A DNA stretch of 64,000 nucleotides. It comes from Enhydrobacter aerosaccus. GTDB taxonomy: Bacteria > Pseudomonadota > Alphaproteobacteria > Reyranellales > Reyranellaceae. How positions within the stretch are numbered: the first letter of the stretch is position 1; each line of letters starts with the position of its first letter. Below are positions 35,841 through 44,116 of this stretch, piece by piece. Position numbers and translations under genes: made by a program. The stretch covers positions 1-64,000 of the forward strand of contig NZ_FUWJ01000003.1 of NCBI RefSeq assembly GCF_900167455.1, written 5' to 3'. The notes beneath the pieces are model-generated. The model was not told the DNA's origin. It searched no databases and saw only the letters and a list, made by a program, of their open reading frames with translations.

Positions 35841-36092
35841 CTATATCATAGCGTCGTAGTCGGCATGCGAGCCGATCCAGAACCAGAGCAGCCCGTCTTC
35901 GACTTCAACGGACAGCGCCCGATATCGGCTCCCAACGCGGACCGACCAGAACCGGCCGACCTTTTTCAATTGCAGGGATGGATGGCGCGGATTCTCTTTG
36001 AGTAGCGCGTAATTCTTGTCGGCCAAGGTTCGGATATTCTCAGGCAGTCCTTCGTAGAGCTGCCAGAATGCCGGGCTTGCGAGATGTCTCAC
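35841..36092 (-). CDS. RelE/ParE-like toxin of a type II pair
   Basis: Toxin of 83 residues. The family pattern is clear: LYEGLPENIRTLADKNYALLKENPRHPSLQLKKVG, then WSVRVGSRYRAL and WFWIGSHADYDAMI. It would act as an mRNA interferase or similar translational inhibitor. The GTG at 36092 overlaps the antitoxin stop (GTGA), so translation is coupled. The order antitoxin then toxin is as expected. Autoregulation by the antitoxin-toxin complex is typical. Confidence 0.85.
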   Translation of the reverse strand: MRHLASPAFWQLYEGLPENIRTLADKNYALLKENPRHPSLQLKKVGRFWSVRVGSRYRALSVEVEDGLLWFWIGSHADYDAMI

Positions 36093-36292
36093 AAATCTCG
36101 CGCGCGACCGGCACGGAAATCCGAAAGTGCCTGGTCGGCCAGACGGTCTAGTCGACCGGCGGCGGCATCCCGTTCGATCTTCTGGTCGAAGCGAGTCGCC
36201 TCGAATTCTTCGAACCAAACTCGGAAGCGTGCGAGCTGATCGACGGGCAATTCGGCTACAGCCTTTTCAATGTCTTCGAGGTTCGCAGACAT
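36089..36292 (-). CDS. cognate antitoxin
   Basis: Antitoxin of 67 residues with acidic/basic helical character: IEKAVAELPVDQLARFRVWFEEFEATRFD and DRLADQALSDFRAGRARDL. It belongs to the short antitoxins that accompany this RelE-like toxin family, as I recall. ATG 36292 was taken; the frame opens further upstream across tRNA-Gly, which is not coding. It is 21 bases from the tRNA 3' end. Confidence 0.82.
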   Translation of the reverse strand: MSANLEDIEKAVAELPVDQLARFRVWFEEFEATRFDQKIERDAAAGRLDRLADQALSDFRAGRARDL

Positions 36293-36313
36293 AGGCTTCC
36301 GCAGTAGAAAAAT

Positions 36314-36388
<75 letters not shown>

Positions 36389-36465
36389 GCTCCGTGTTCC
36401 GACCGGGTAGGTGCCGGAAGGCGGTCCTGATAGGGGTTTTTCTTCGCCTTGGCAAGTCCGGCGAA

Positions 36466-37332
36466 TCAGCCCCGGGCCGCCAGCCGCTGCAGATATTTGC
36501 CGTACTCGCTTTCGCGGATCGGCTCGATCAGGCGGGCGAAGGCGGCATCGTCGATATAGCCCTTGCGCCAGGCCACTTCCTCGGGGCTGCCGATCTGCAG
36601 GCCCTGGCGATCCTCGACGGTCTCGACGAACTGCGCCGCCCGCAGCAGGCTCGACGGCGTGCCGGTATCGAGCCAGGCATAGCCGCGGCCGAGCTTCTCG
36701 ACCGTGAGCCGGCCCTGCTTCAGATAGTGCATGTTGACGTCGGTGATCTCGAGCTCGCCGCGCGCCGAGCGCGGGATCGAGGCGGCGACGTCGCACACGT
36801 CGGCATCGTAGAAATAGAGGCCGGTCACGGCCCAGTTCGAGCGCGGCGCCTTGGGCTTTTCCACGATCGCGACCGGCCGATCCGCGGCGTCGAACTCGAT
36901 CACGCCATAGGCCGACGGATCGCTCACCCAGTAGGCATAGATCACGGCGCCGGTCCCGCGCGCGCCGCGTTCGGCCATGGCCGGCAGCGAATCGCCATAG
37001 AACAGGTTGTCGCCCAGGATCAGGCCTATGCGATCCCCGGCGATGAAGTCGCGCCCGACCAGGAAAGCCTCGGCGATGCCGCCCGCCGTCGGCTGCACCG
37101 CATATTCGAGGCGCAGGCCCCATTGGCTGCCATCGCCGAACAGGCGGCGATAGGCCTGCTCGTCCTGCGGATTGACCACCAGCAGGATCTCGCGGCACCC
37201 CGCCAGCATCAGCGTGGTGAGCGGATAATAGACCATCGGCTTGTTGTAGACGGGCAGGAGCTGCTTGTTGGCGGCCCGGGTCATCGGGTAAAGCCGCGTG
37301 CCGCTGCCGCCGGACAGAACGATGCCTTTCAT
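36466..37332 (-). CDS. rfbA: glucose-1-phosphate thymidylyltransferase
   Basis: Nucleotidyltransferase of 288 residues that makes dTDP-glucose, the first step to dTDP-rhamnose. The N-terminal nucleotide-binding signature GIVLSGGSGTRLYPMT is intact, with KQLLPVYNKPMVYYPL and LGDNLFYG and the downstream EKP motif VEKPKAPRSN. The size matches the RmlA/RfbA family. The start is ATG 37332. Other rml genes are not present nearby. Confidence 0.95.
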   Translation of the reverse strand: MKGIVLSGGSGTRLYPMTRAANKQLLPVYNKPMVYYPLTTLMLAGCREILLVVNPQDEQAYRRLFGDGSQWGLRLEYAVQPTAGGIAEAFLVGRDFIAGDRIGLILGDNLFYGDSLPAMAERGARGTGAVIYAYWVSDPSAYGVIEFDAADRPVAIVEKPKAPRSNWAVTGLYFYDADVCDVAASIPRSARGELEITDVNMHYLKQGRLTVEKLGRGYAWLDTGTPSSLLRAAQFVETVEDRQGLQIGSPEEVAWRKGYIDDAAFARLIEPIRESEYGKYLQRLAARG

Positions 37333-37354
37333 CCCGCCACTGTAGCCCGTCCCG

Positions 37355-37846
37355 ATGCTGAACCCACAACAACTATTCGCCCGCCTCGACGCCCTGGGCC
37401 TCGGCCACCGGACGGTCGAGCACCCGCCGGTCTTCACGGTCGAGGAGGCCAAGGCCCATCGCGGCGACCTGCCCGGCCATCACATCAAGAACCTGTTCCT
37501 GCGCAACAAGAAGGAGGAGATGTGGCTGGTGGTGGCGCTGGAGGACCGCGTCGTCGACCTGAAACGGCTGGGCGAGGCGCTGGGCGCCGGCCGGCTGTCC
37601 TTCGGCAGCCCCGACCGCCTACGCCGCACGCTGGGGGTCGAACCGGGCTCGGTGACGCCTTTTGCCGTGATAAACGACACCGACCGACGCGTCACCCTGG
37701 TGCTCGACAGCGGCCTCAGGGAACGCGGTCCAATCAATGCCCATCCGCTCACCAACACCATGACCACGGCCATCGCCGTGGCCGACCTGCAACGCTTCTT
37801 CGAGGCAACCGGTCACACGCCGCGCTGGCTCGACTTTCCGCTCTGA
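37355..37846 (+). CDS. YbaK/ProX-like aminoacyl-tRNA deacylase
   Basis: Protein of 163 residues of the prolyl-tRNA editing superfamily. The catalytic-type Lys lies in HHIKNLFLRNKKE, and the late GGINAHPLT-type segment (GPINAHPLTNTMTTAI) is characteristic. Members clear mischarged Ala-tRNAPro (ProXp-ala) or Cys-tRNAPro (YbaK). The ProXp-ala subtype is the more likely here because of the LPGHHIKNLFLRNKK region. It lies divergent to rfbA, 22 bases apart. Confidence 0.88.
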   Translation: MLNPQQLFARLDALGLGHRTVEHPPVFTVEEAKAHRGDLPGHHIKNLFLRNKKEEMWLVVALEDRVVDLKRLGEALGAGRLSFGSPDRLRRTLGVEPGSVTPFAVINDTDRRVTLVLDSGLRERGPINAHPLTNTMTTAIAVADLQRFFEATGHTPRWLDFPL

Positions 37847-37898
37847 ATCGCCTGGCCGCCCTGGCATGCCGGTCGATGCGTGACAGGGCGTCGGCAAA

Positions 37899-37913
37899 TG
37901 TTATGTTGTAACA
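37899..37913 (+). promoter_or_regulatory. Zur-like palindrome at the start of the metal-binding protein gene
   Basis: TGTTAT-GTT-GTAACA is a near-perfect palindrome (5 of 6 arm pairs) ending 2 bases before the ATG at 37916. It resembles the alphaproteobacterial Zur box TGTTATnnnATAACA, from memory. No Shine-Dalgarno is visible, so the transcript may start close to or at the start codon. Mur/Fur-type sites are an alternative. Confidence 0.6.
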
Positions 37914-37915
37914 AA

Positions 37916-38767
37916 ATGCGCGCGTTCCTGTTCGTCCTGCTTGTCCTCGCGGCCCTGCCCGCTTCGGCCCAGCCAAAGCTGAAGGTGATCTCGACCTTCT
38001 CCATCCTCGGCGACTTCGTGGCCCAGGTCGGCGGCGATCGGGTCGAGGACGGCGTGATCGTCGGCCCGGACACCGACGTGCACACCTACCAGCCGACGCC
38101 GATCGATGCGCGCCGGCTGGCGGCGGCGCAGGTGCTGGTGAGCAACGGCCTCGGCTTCGAGGGATGGCTCGATCGCCTGGCCGAGGCCGCGTCCTTCAAG
38201 GGCCGGCGCATCATCGCCTCGCAGGGTACGACGACCACGCTCGACCCGCATTGCTGGCAGGATGTCGGCTGTGCCCGTCGCTACGTCGCCAACATCACCG
38301 AGGGCCTGACCGCGGCCGATCCGGCGAATGCCGCCTTCTATCGCGCCCACGCCGCCGATTACGACCAGCGGCTGGCAGCGCTCGATACCTGGATCCGCAG
38401 CGAGATCGCCAAGGTGCCGCCAGAGCGCCGCAAGGTCATCACCGGCCACAACGCCTTCCAGTATTTCGCCCGCGCCTATGGCGTGCGGTTCGAGGCAGCG
38501 CGCGGCTACAACACCGACAGCGAGCCGACGGCGCGCGACATCGCCGGCCTGATCCGCGACGTGCGGGCCCAGCACATCAAGGCGCTGTTCGTCGAGAACC
38601 TCACCAATCCGGCCCTCATCGACCAGGTCGCGCACGATGCCGGCGTCCATGTCGGGCCGGCGCTCTACAGCGATGCGCTTTCCCGGCCCGACGGCCCGGC
38701 GCCGACCTACGAGGCGATGATGCGTTACAACGTCACCGCCCTCGTGGTGGGCATGATGAAGAACTGA
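37916..38767 (+). CDS. metal (zinc-type) ABC transporter binding protein
   Basis: Secreted receptor of 283 residues with signal peptide (MRAFLFVLLVLAALPASA). The metal ligands are visible as H56 (DVHTYQP), H112 (DPHCW), H178 (TGHNAF) and D253 (LYSDALS), matching the TroA pattern of three His and one Asp, which suits zinc or manganese. No permease or ATPase gene lies next to it. The Zur-like box at its start suggests zinc control. The start at 37916 is the first ATG of the signal peptide; the upstream frame has an earlier Met at 37880. Confidence 0.9.
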   Translation: MRAFLFVLLVLAALPASAQPKLKVISTFSILGDFVAQVGGDRVEDGVIVGPDTDVHTYQPTPIDARRLAAAQVLVSNGLGFEGWLDRLAEAASFKGRRIIASQGTTTTLDPHCWQDVGCARRYVANITEGLTAADPANAAFYRAHAADYDQRLAALDTWIRSEIAKVPPERRKVITGHNAFQYFARAYGVRFEAARGYNTDSEPTARDIAGLIRDVRAQHIKALFVENLTNPALIDQVAHDAGVHVGPALYSDALSRPDGPAPTYEAMMRYNVTALVVGMMKN

Positions 38768-38770
38768 CCG

Positions 38771-39673
38771 TCACACCGCCACGAACGGCAGGCCGGCCTT
38801 GCGCCGCGCCGCCTGCAGCGTGTTGTACATCAGGCACGCCACCGTCATCGGGCCGACGCCGCCGGGGACCGGCGTGATGCGGCCGGCGATGGGCAGAACC
38901 TCGGCGAAGGCGACATCGCCCACCAGCCTGGTCTTGCCGTCGGCCGCCGGCACCCGGTTGATGCCGACATCGATGACCGTCGCGCCCGGCTTGATCCAGT
39001 CGCCGCGCACGAACTCGGGCTTGCCGATCGCCACGACGGCGATGTCGGCGGTACGGCACAGCGCCGGCAGGTCGCGCGTGCGCGAATGGGCGATGGTGAC
39101 GGTGCAATCGGCCCGCAGCAGCAACTGCGCCACCGGCCGACCGACCAGATTGGAGCGGCCGACCACGACCGCATGTAGGCCTGCGAGCGAGCCCAGCGCA
39201 TCGGCCAGCAGCATCGAGCAGCCGAGCGGCGTGCACGGCACCGGGAAATCGAGCGGCGCGCCGGAGGCGATGGAGCCCAGCCGGCCGACATTGATGGGAT
39301 GGAAGCCATCGACATCCTTGTCGGGATCGATCGCCAGCAGCACGCGCGCCGTGTCGATATGCTTGGGCAGCGGCAGCTGGACCAGGATGCCGTTCACGGC
39401 CGGATCGATGTTGAGCTGGGCGATCAGCGTCAGCAGTTCCTGCTCGGTGGTCTCGGCCGGCAGGCGATGATCGAAGCTCGCCATGCCGAGCTCGGCTGCC
39501 GTCTTGCCCTTGCTGCGGACATAGACCTGGCTCGCCGGATCGGCTCCCACCAGGACCGTCGCCAGGCCTGGCTTCAGCCCCTTTTCCTTCTTGAGCGCGG
39601 CCACCCCTTCGCCCACGCGCTCCCGCAATCCGGCAGCGAATGCCTTGCCGTCGATCACCTTCGCTTCAGCCAT
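38771..39673 (-). CDS. folD: methylenetetrahydrofolate dehydrogenase/cyclohydrolase FolD
   Basis: Bifunctional one-carbon enzyme of 300 residues. Catalytic Lys lies in [14 protein letters not shown], the QLPLPKHID motif and the [11 protein letters not shown] segment are complete, and the NADP-binding region is [17 protein letters not shown] with the [13 protein letters not shown] end. It is complete and starts at ATG 39673. It overlaps the DUF167 gene by 8 bases on the same strand. One-carbon and purine synthesis are its roles. Confidence 0.97.
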   Translation of the reverse strand: MAEAKVIDGKAFAAGLRERVGEGVAALKKEKGLKPGLATVLVGADPASQVYVRSKGKTAAELGMASFDHRLPAETTEQELLTLIAQLNIDPAVNGILVQLPLPKHIDTARVLLAIDPDKDVDGFHPINVGRLGSIASGAPLDFPVPCTPLGCSMLLADALGSLAGLHAVVVGRSNLVGRPVAQLLLRADCTVTIAHSRTRDLPALCRTADIAVVAIGKPEFVRGDWIKPGATVIDVGINRVPAADGKTRLVGDVAFAEVLPIAGRITPVPGGVGPMTVACLMYNTLQAARRKAGLPFVAV

Positions 39674-39974
39674 GCCCCTTCACCCACACTCCAATTCGCT
39701 CCGCCAGCGAGGCCGGATCCCCGGCCACGCCGATGGTCTTGTTTCGTCCCGTCGCGCCCTTGATCACCGTGAAGGCCGACTTCGGCAGCCGCCACGCCTC
39801 CGCCAGCAGGGCGATCACGGCGGCATTCGCCTTGCCGTCTTCCGGCGGCGTGGTCACCGCCGCCTTGAGCACCGCCTCCGACAGCTCGAGCGCGGTGCGA
39901 CGGGCGCGCGGCTGCACGCGCAACTCCACGGTCACACCCGAGGGACCACGACGCAGGAACGACGGATCGCTCAG
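39666..39974 (-). CDS. DUF167 (YggU-like) protein
   Basis: Small protein of 102 residues with the DUF167 core [17 protein letters not shown] and [41 protein letters not shown]. The function of the family is unknown. The start is uncertain: no ATG is in frame. A CTG at 39974 overlaps the YggT stop as CTGA, and a GTG at 39935 is the first ordinary start within the conserved part. I give the CTG because residues between them resemble the family N-terminus. It is coupled to YggT and overlaps folD by 8 bases. Confidence 0.75.
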   Translation of the reverse strand: MSDPSFLRRGPSGVTVELRVQPRARRTALELSEAVLKAAVTTPPEDGKANAAVIALLAEAWRLPKSAFTVIKGATGRNKTIGVAGDPASLAERIGVWVKGHG

Positions 39975-40264
39975 CGGACCAGGGCCGGCCAGACGTATTC
40001 CCACAGCAGGCTGCGGATAAAGAACAGGCCCAGCAGCAGGATCACGGGCGAGATATCGACGCCGCCGAGATTGGGCAGCACACGCCGGATCGGCCGCAGC
40101 ACGGGCTCGGTGATGCGATAGAGGAACTCGACCAGCCAATTGATGAACTGGTTGCGGGTATTGACCACACCGAATGCCACAAGCCAGCTCATGATCGCGC
40201 TCGCGATCACGATCCACGTGTAGATGTCGATGATTTTGTCGATCAGCAACGCCAGCGACAGCAT
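39971..40264 (-). CDS. YggT-family membrane protein
   Basis: Membrane protein of 97 residues with two hydrophobic segments ([25 protein letters not shown] and [17 protein letters not shown]). The family segment [27 protein letters not shown] is diagnostic. YggT proteins are linked to cell-shape or osmotic functions but no reaction is known. Its TGA overlaps the proposed DUF167 start. Confidence 0.93.
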   Translation of the reverse strand: MLSLALLIDKIIDIYTWIVIASAIMSWLVAFGVVNTRNQFINWLVEFLYRITEPVLRPIRRVLPNLGGVDISPVILLLGLFFIRSLLWEYVWPALVR

Positions 40265-40353
40265 CGGCTCCCCGCCTTTATTTCCGGCACGCCGCCGGCG
40301 GGGCGCACCCTACTCGGCGGGGATTGCCGATCCAAGCCAATTTCCGGGCCAAT

Positions 40354-41022
40354 TCAGGGCCGGGACAGCGTCAACTCGACGGTTCCCACACGCAGGGTGC
40401 GCACACTGGTGATATCCCGCGGCCCGTGTTCGGGCAGCAGCCGCGCACCGTCGATATAGGTACCGCCGGGGCTGCCCAGATCGGCGAGGCCCAGTCGGGC
40501 ACCCGCGACCATCAGCCGGGCATGGGGCTGGCCGACGGAGGGATCGGGAACGGAAAGCTCGGTCGGCTGGCCCGCCGGCGCGCCGGTCAGGATCCAGGCC
40601 GGCGCCGAGGCATCGACGGAAAGGGCGACCGCCTGCCCGTCCGGCAGCTTGCCGGTCAGTAGCCAGCGCCGGGCGTCCGGGATCGCCTTGGGCGGCGGCG
40701 GCAGCGCCGTCGGTCGTGCGGTGGCCGTGTTTCCCGGCGGCGGCGGCGGTGAACCCGTCGGAACGGGACCGGCCGAGGCGGCAAAAGGAACGGCCGTGTC
40801 ACGCGGCCAGCGCATGAAGGCGAACACCCAGAGCAGGACCAGCGGCACGATGGTGCCCACCGCCGTCAGGGTCAGCAGGATCGCCCCCATTCCCGTCCAG
40901 CCCGGCAGGCCGGCCTTCTCGACGATGCGCCACGCCATCCAGGCCGCCAGCACGAGGCTGACCAGCGCGAAGGCGCTGCTGAGGCCGGCGAGACCCATGA
41001 GCGCCACCACTTCGGTGCCCAT
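40354..41022 (-). CDS. membrane protein with C-terminal FHA domain
   Basis: Protein of 222 residues. Two membrane segments occupy about residues 5-70, a proline-rich linker follows (TGSPPPPPGN), then a forkhead-associated domain: LTGAPAGQPTELSVPDPSVGQPHARLMV, LADLGSPGGTYIDGARL. FHA domains bind phosphothreonine. No kinase gene is adjacent. The downstream small membrane gene lies 2 bases upstream, forming a likely operon with RidA. Confidence 0.85.
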   Translation of the reverse strand: MGTEVVALMGLAGLSSAFALVSLVLAAWMAWRIVEKAGLPGWTGMGAILLTLTAVGTIVPLVLLWVFAFMRWPRDTAVPFAASAGPVPTGSPPPPPGNTATARPTALPPPPKAIPDARRWLLTGKLPDGQAVALSVDASAPAWILTGAPAGQPTELSVPDPSVGQPHARLMVAGARLGLADLGSPGGTYIDGARLLPEHGPRDITSVRTLRVGTVELTLSRP

Positions 41023-41024
41023 GA

Positions 41025-41279
41025 TCAGCGCGCCTCGGCCGTTGCCTCGCCATTCGGCCAGTCACCGAAGGCGAGGATGGCCATGACGACGAACGAGCCG
41101 ATCACCGGCACCAGGTGCAGAAGCGACCACGCGCCGGCGAATCCGGCGCGCTCGCAGATCCGCCAGGTCGGGATGATCAGCACCAGTGACACCAGCAGAT
41201 GCCCGATGAGCACCATCAGCATCACGAAGGAGCCGATCCCCAGGAACCAGGACAGCAGGTAGTAGAAAGTATCAGGCAA
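41025..41279 (-). CDS. small membrane protein
   Basis: Protein of 84 residues with two hydrophobic segments (SFVMLMVLIGHLLVSLVLIIP and SLLHLVPVIGSFVVMAILAF) and a polar C-terminus. It resembles the N-terminal membrane part of the neighbouring FHA protein (WRICERAGFAGAW vs WRIVEKAGLPGWT), so the two may be related by duplication. Function unknown. It starts within the RidA stop region (8-base overlap). Confidence 0.7.
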   Translation of the reverse strand: MPDTFYYLLSWFLGIGSFVMLMVLIGHLLVSLVLIIPTWRICERAGFAGAWSLLHLVPVIGSFVVMAILAFGDWPNGEATAEAR

Positions 41280-41664
41280 GCGCCACCACTTCGATCTCGA
41301 CCATCACGTCGCGCGGCAACCGCGCCACTTCGACCGTCGAGCGTGCCGGAGGATTGGGGCCAAAATATTCCGGCCGCCCGTAGACTTCGTTCATGGCGGT
41401 GAAATTGTTCATGTCCTTGATGAAGACCGTGGTCTTGACCGCCCGCGTCAAGTCCGAACCGGCCGCCTTCAGCACCGCGCGCAGATTCTCCAGCACCTGG
41501 CGCGTCTGCTCGGCGATGCCGCCGGACACGATGTTGCCGGTCGCCGGGTCGAGAGGGATCTGGCCGGCACAGTACACCATGCCTCCGGCCACGATGGCCT
41601 GGGCGTAGGGGCCGAGTGCCTTGGGCGCCGCATCGGTCTGGACGGTTTTCTTGTCGGTTGCCAC
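41272..41664 (-). CDS. RidA-family enamine/imine deaminase
   Basis: Small trimeric-type protein of 130 residues with the RidA features KALGPYAQAIVAGGMVYCAGQIPLDP and R108 in NPPARSTVEVARLP, the substrate-carboxylate Arg, plus E124. It hydrolyses reactive 2-aminoacrylate-like intermediates of PLP enzymes. It is first in a probable operon with the small membrane protein and FHA gene. Confidence 0.93.
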   Translation of the reverse strand: MATDKKTVQTDAAPKALGPYAQAIVAGGMVYCAGQIPLDPATGNIVSGGIAEQTRQVLENLRAVLKAAGSDLTRAVKTTVFIKDMNNFTAMNEVYGRPEYFGPNPPARSTVEVARLPRDVMVEIEVVALA

Positions 41665-41767
41665 AGCTTGATACTCCGTTGGGGATTGGCCGCGGACGCT
41701 ACCATAGGGCCGTTTGCTTGACAGGTGGGCTCGCAGGCATTATCCGCGCGGTCTTCGGAGAGAGTGG

Positions 41768-41843
41768 GGGGCTGTAGCTCAGCTGGGAGAGCGCCTCGTT
41801 CGCAATGAGGAGGTCAGGGGTTCGATCCCCCTCAGCTCCACCA
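41768..41843 (+). tRNA. tRNA-Ala (anticodon CGC)
   Basis: 76 bases including encoded CCA. It begins GGGGCTGTAGCTCAGCTGGG, has the anticodon loop TTCGCAA (CGC) on a CCTCG/TGAGG stem, and ends with GGTTCGATCCCCCTCAGCTCCACCA-type T-arm and acceptor. CGC reads GCG alanine codons, suitable for the high GC content. Confidence 0.96.
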
Positions 41844-41944
41844 ATCTCCGGTCATGACCGAGGCCCCGTGGGGCCTTCCGCGATACAGGCAGGCGTGCCG
41901 CCCGAGATGGCAATGGACTCGATTGCGCGGCAGACTGGCCGACG

Positions 41945-42604
41945 ATGCGCCTGACCAAGCCGACAGTGGCCCAACTGGGCCTGACGCCAGAAGAAGGGCG
42001 TATTCTGCGCACATTGCGCACGCCCGAACGCATCCAGCAGTTCGTGGTCGATCTGCACGCCAATTTCGAGGAGGACGGCGACAGCCTGCGGTCGGTGCGC
42101 GGCGTGCTGCGCCATCGCAAGGCGCACTGCATCGAGGCGGCCTTCATCGCCGCTTGCGCCCTGTGGCTGCAGGGCGAGCGTCCCCTGCTCATGGACATGA
42201 CGGCGCAGGGCGACTCCGATCACGTGGTTGCCCTGTTCAAGCGCGACGGCTGCTGGGGCGCGATCTCCAAGAGCAACCATGTGTGGCTGCGCTGGCGCGA
42301 TCCCGTCTATCGCAGCCTGCGCGAGCTGGCGATCTCGTATCTGCACGAATATTCCGATGGCGACCGCAAGACGCTACGCGGCTACTCGGTGCCGTTCGAT
42401 CTGCGGCGCTTCTCGACCGACCTGTGGGTGACCAATGAGGATCACTGCTGGGATGTCGGCGCGGCCCTCGACGACGTGCGTCACTATCGCCTCATCACCC
42501 CAAAGCAGGCGCGGCGTTTGATGCCACGGGACGCAACTGAACTGCGCGCCAACGATCTGGTACAGTACGAAAGCGTCGATCGCGTCACAGCCCGGAAATA
42601 TTGA
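41945..42604 (+). CDS. uncharacterised protein, transglutaminase-like Cys/His motif
   Basis: Soluble protein of 219 residues. I do not recognise a family with certainty. A possible catalytic dyad is Cys in KAHCIEAAFIAACALW (residues about 59-74) and His in SDHVVALFKR (about 90-99), with a following Asp/Asn region. The spacing resembles transglutaminase-like/papain-like enzymes. The stop (TGA 42602-42604) overlaps the next ATG, so it is coupled to the secreted protein. Function unproven. Confidence 0.6.
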   Translation: MRLTKPTVAQLGLTPEEGRILRTLRTPERIQQFVVDLHANFEEDGDSLRSVRGVLRHRKAHCIEAAFIAACALWLQGERPLLMDMTAQGDSDHVVALFKRDGCWGAISKSNHVWLRWRDPVYRSLRELAISYLHEYSDGDRKTLRGYSVPFDLRRFSTDLWVTNEDHCWDVGAALDDVRHYRLITPKQARRLMPRDATELRANDLVQYESVDRVTARKY

Positions 42605-43263
42605 TGGCCATGGTCTGCCTCGTCCTCGCGCTGCTGATCACCCTGATCTCTCCCGCCGCGCAGGCGCAGATTCCGCCGGAGTGGCAGGCGGCGGCCCACG
42701 CCGTGATCGGCGATCTCGAACGCGGCACCCCGCAGGCCGACAAGCCGTGGGGCCGCGAATTGCACGATGGCTGGCGGCTGGCGCGCGCCTGGCGCAAGCA
42801 CAACAACGGCAATATCGAGATCATCCTGGCGGAATACCTGACCTTCACCCTGCTCTGCCGTGAAGCGGGCTGCGAGGAGGAGACCATCGAGGGCAAGCCC
42901 TATCGGGACGTGGCCGCCGAAGTGAAGGCGCTGCGTGCCGAGCAGGGCAATTCCTATGCGCTGGTCGGCAATGCCCATGCCTGGCTGGCGCGGCTGTCCG
43001 ATCCGACCGGGGCGGCGGCCAAGGATGCCGCGCTGTGGAGCAAGGATCCCGATGTGGTCGCCGCCGACTTCGCGACGTCGAACCTGTACGGTCTGGCCTG
43101 GCTCCTGGGTCGTGCCCGGGCGACTGCCGCCGGACAGGCGGAGACCTTCACCCGTCTCGGCCTCTTCGTTCACGGCACGGGTTGGGTTGGTCCGCGCTGC
43201 CTCGATATCTCGCGCGTCGCGACGACGATCGATGCGCCGCCCGAGGTCGAGAATTGCAAATGA
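42604..43263 (+). CDS. secreted protein of unknown function
   Basis: Protein of 219 residues with a signal peptide (MAMVCLVLALLITLISPAAQAQ). The mature part is helical, with four cysteines (LLCREAGCEEE, PRCLDIS, ENCK) that could form disulfides, and GRELHDGWRLARAWRKHNNGN near the beginning. I do not recognise the family. It overlaps the stop of the preceding gene by one base (TGATG), so both are likely expressed together. Confidence 0.6.
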   Translation: MAMVCLVLALLITLISPAAQAQIPPEWQAAAHAVIGDLERGTPQADKPWGRELHDGWRLARAWRKHNNGNIEIILAEYLTFTLLCREAGCEEETIEGKPYRDVAAEVKALRAEQGNSYALVGNAHAWLARLSDPTGAAAKDAALWSKDPDVVAADFATSNLYGLAWLLGRARATAAGQAETFTRLGLFVHGTGWVGPRCLDISRVATTIDAPPEVENCK

Positions 43264-43288
43264 CGGCGGGCCGGCGGATCATCCGCCC

Positions 43289-44107
43289 ATGGCCTACGAA
43301 ACCATCCAGATCCGCAAGCTGACGCCCGCGATCGGGGCGGAGGTATCCGGCATCGATCTCGGCGGTCCGCTGTCCAACCGCCAGGTCAGCGACCTGCACG
43401 ACGCCTTGATGACGCATCAGACCCTGTTCTTCCGCGACCAGCAGATGACGGTCGAGCAGCATAAGGCGCTGGGCCGCCTGTTCGGCGAGTTGCTGGTCCA
43501 TCCCGCCGCCAAGGCCGAGCTGGAGGGCCACCCCGAGATCCGCGTCGTCCATGCCGACGACAAGACCGAAACCGCAACCGGCGAGGTCTGGCACTCCGAC
43601 ATGTCGTGCGAGCCCGAGCCGCCGATGGGTTCGATCCTCTACATGCACGAGACGCCGGAGACGGGCGGCGACACGGCCTTTGCCAACATGTATCTCGCCT
43701 ACGAGACCCTGTCGGAGCCGATCAAACGGCTGTGCGAGGGACTGACGGCACTGCATACCAGCGCCCATGTCTATTCGCGCAATGCCTATGGGCGCGCCGA
43801 CAAGAAATTTCCAGAGGCAGTGCATCCTGTCGTGCGCACTCATCCGGAGACGGGCCGCAAGAGCCTGTTCGTCAATCGCGGCTTCACCACGCGCATCGTC
43901 GAACTGCGCAAGGCCGAGAGCGATGCCCTGCTCGAGATGCTGCTGCGCCACGCCGAGACGCCGGAGTTTCAGTGCCGCTTCCGCTGGCAGCGCCATTCCG
44001 TTGCCTTCTGGGACAATCGCTGCGCGCTGCACCGCGCCATCTTCGACTATCACCCGCACGTGCGGCACGCCCATCGCGTCACGATCAGAGGCGATAAACC
44101 CCGCTGA
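43289..44107 (+). CDS. TauD/TfdA-family 2-oxoglutarate dioxygenase
   Basis: Oxygenase of 272 residues. Iron ligands are H102 and D104 (VWHSDMS) and H248 (CALHRAI), and the 2-oxoglutarate Arg is R263 (HAHRVTIRG). The beginning IRKLTPAIGAEVSGIDLGGPL is the usual TauD start. It is closer to taurine/alkylsulfonate oxygenases than the copy at 26344. Substrate unknown. The start ATG 43289 begins at the conserved segment. The next gene is convergent. Confidence 0.92.
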   Translation: MAYETIQIRKLTPAIGAEVSGIDLGGPLSNRQVSDLHDALMTHQTLFFRDQQMTVEQHKALGRLFGELLVHPAAKAELEGHPEIRVVHADDKTETATGEVWHSDMSCEPEPPMGSILYMHETPETGGDTAFANMYLAYETLSEPIKRLCEGLTALHTSAHVYSRNAYGRADKKFPEAVHPVVRTHPETGRKSLFVNRGFTTRIVELRKAESDALLEMLLRHAETPEFQCRFRWQRHSVAFWDNRCALHRAIFDYHPHVRHAHRVTIRGDKPR

Positions 44108-44116
44108 GCGCTCCGC

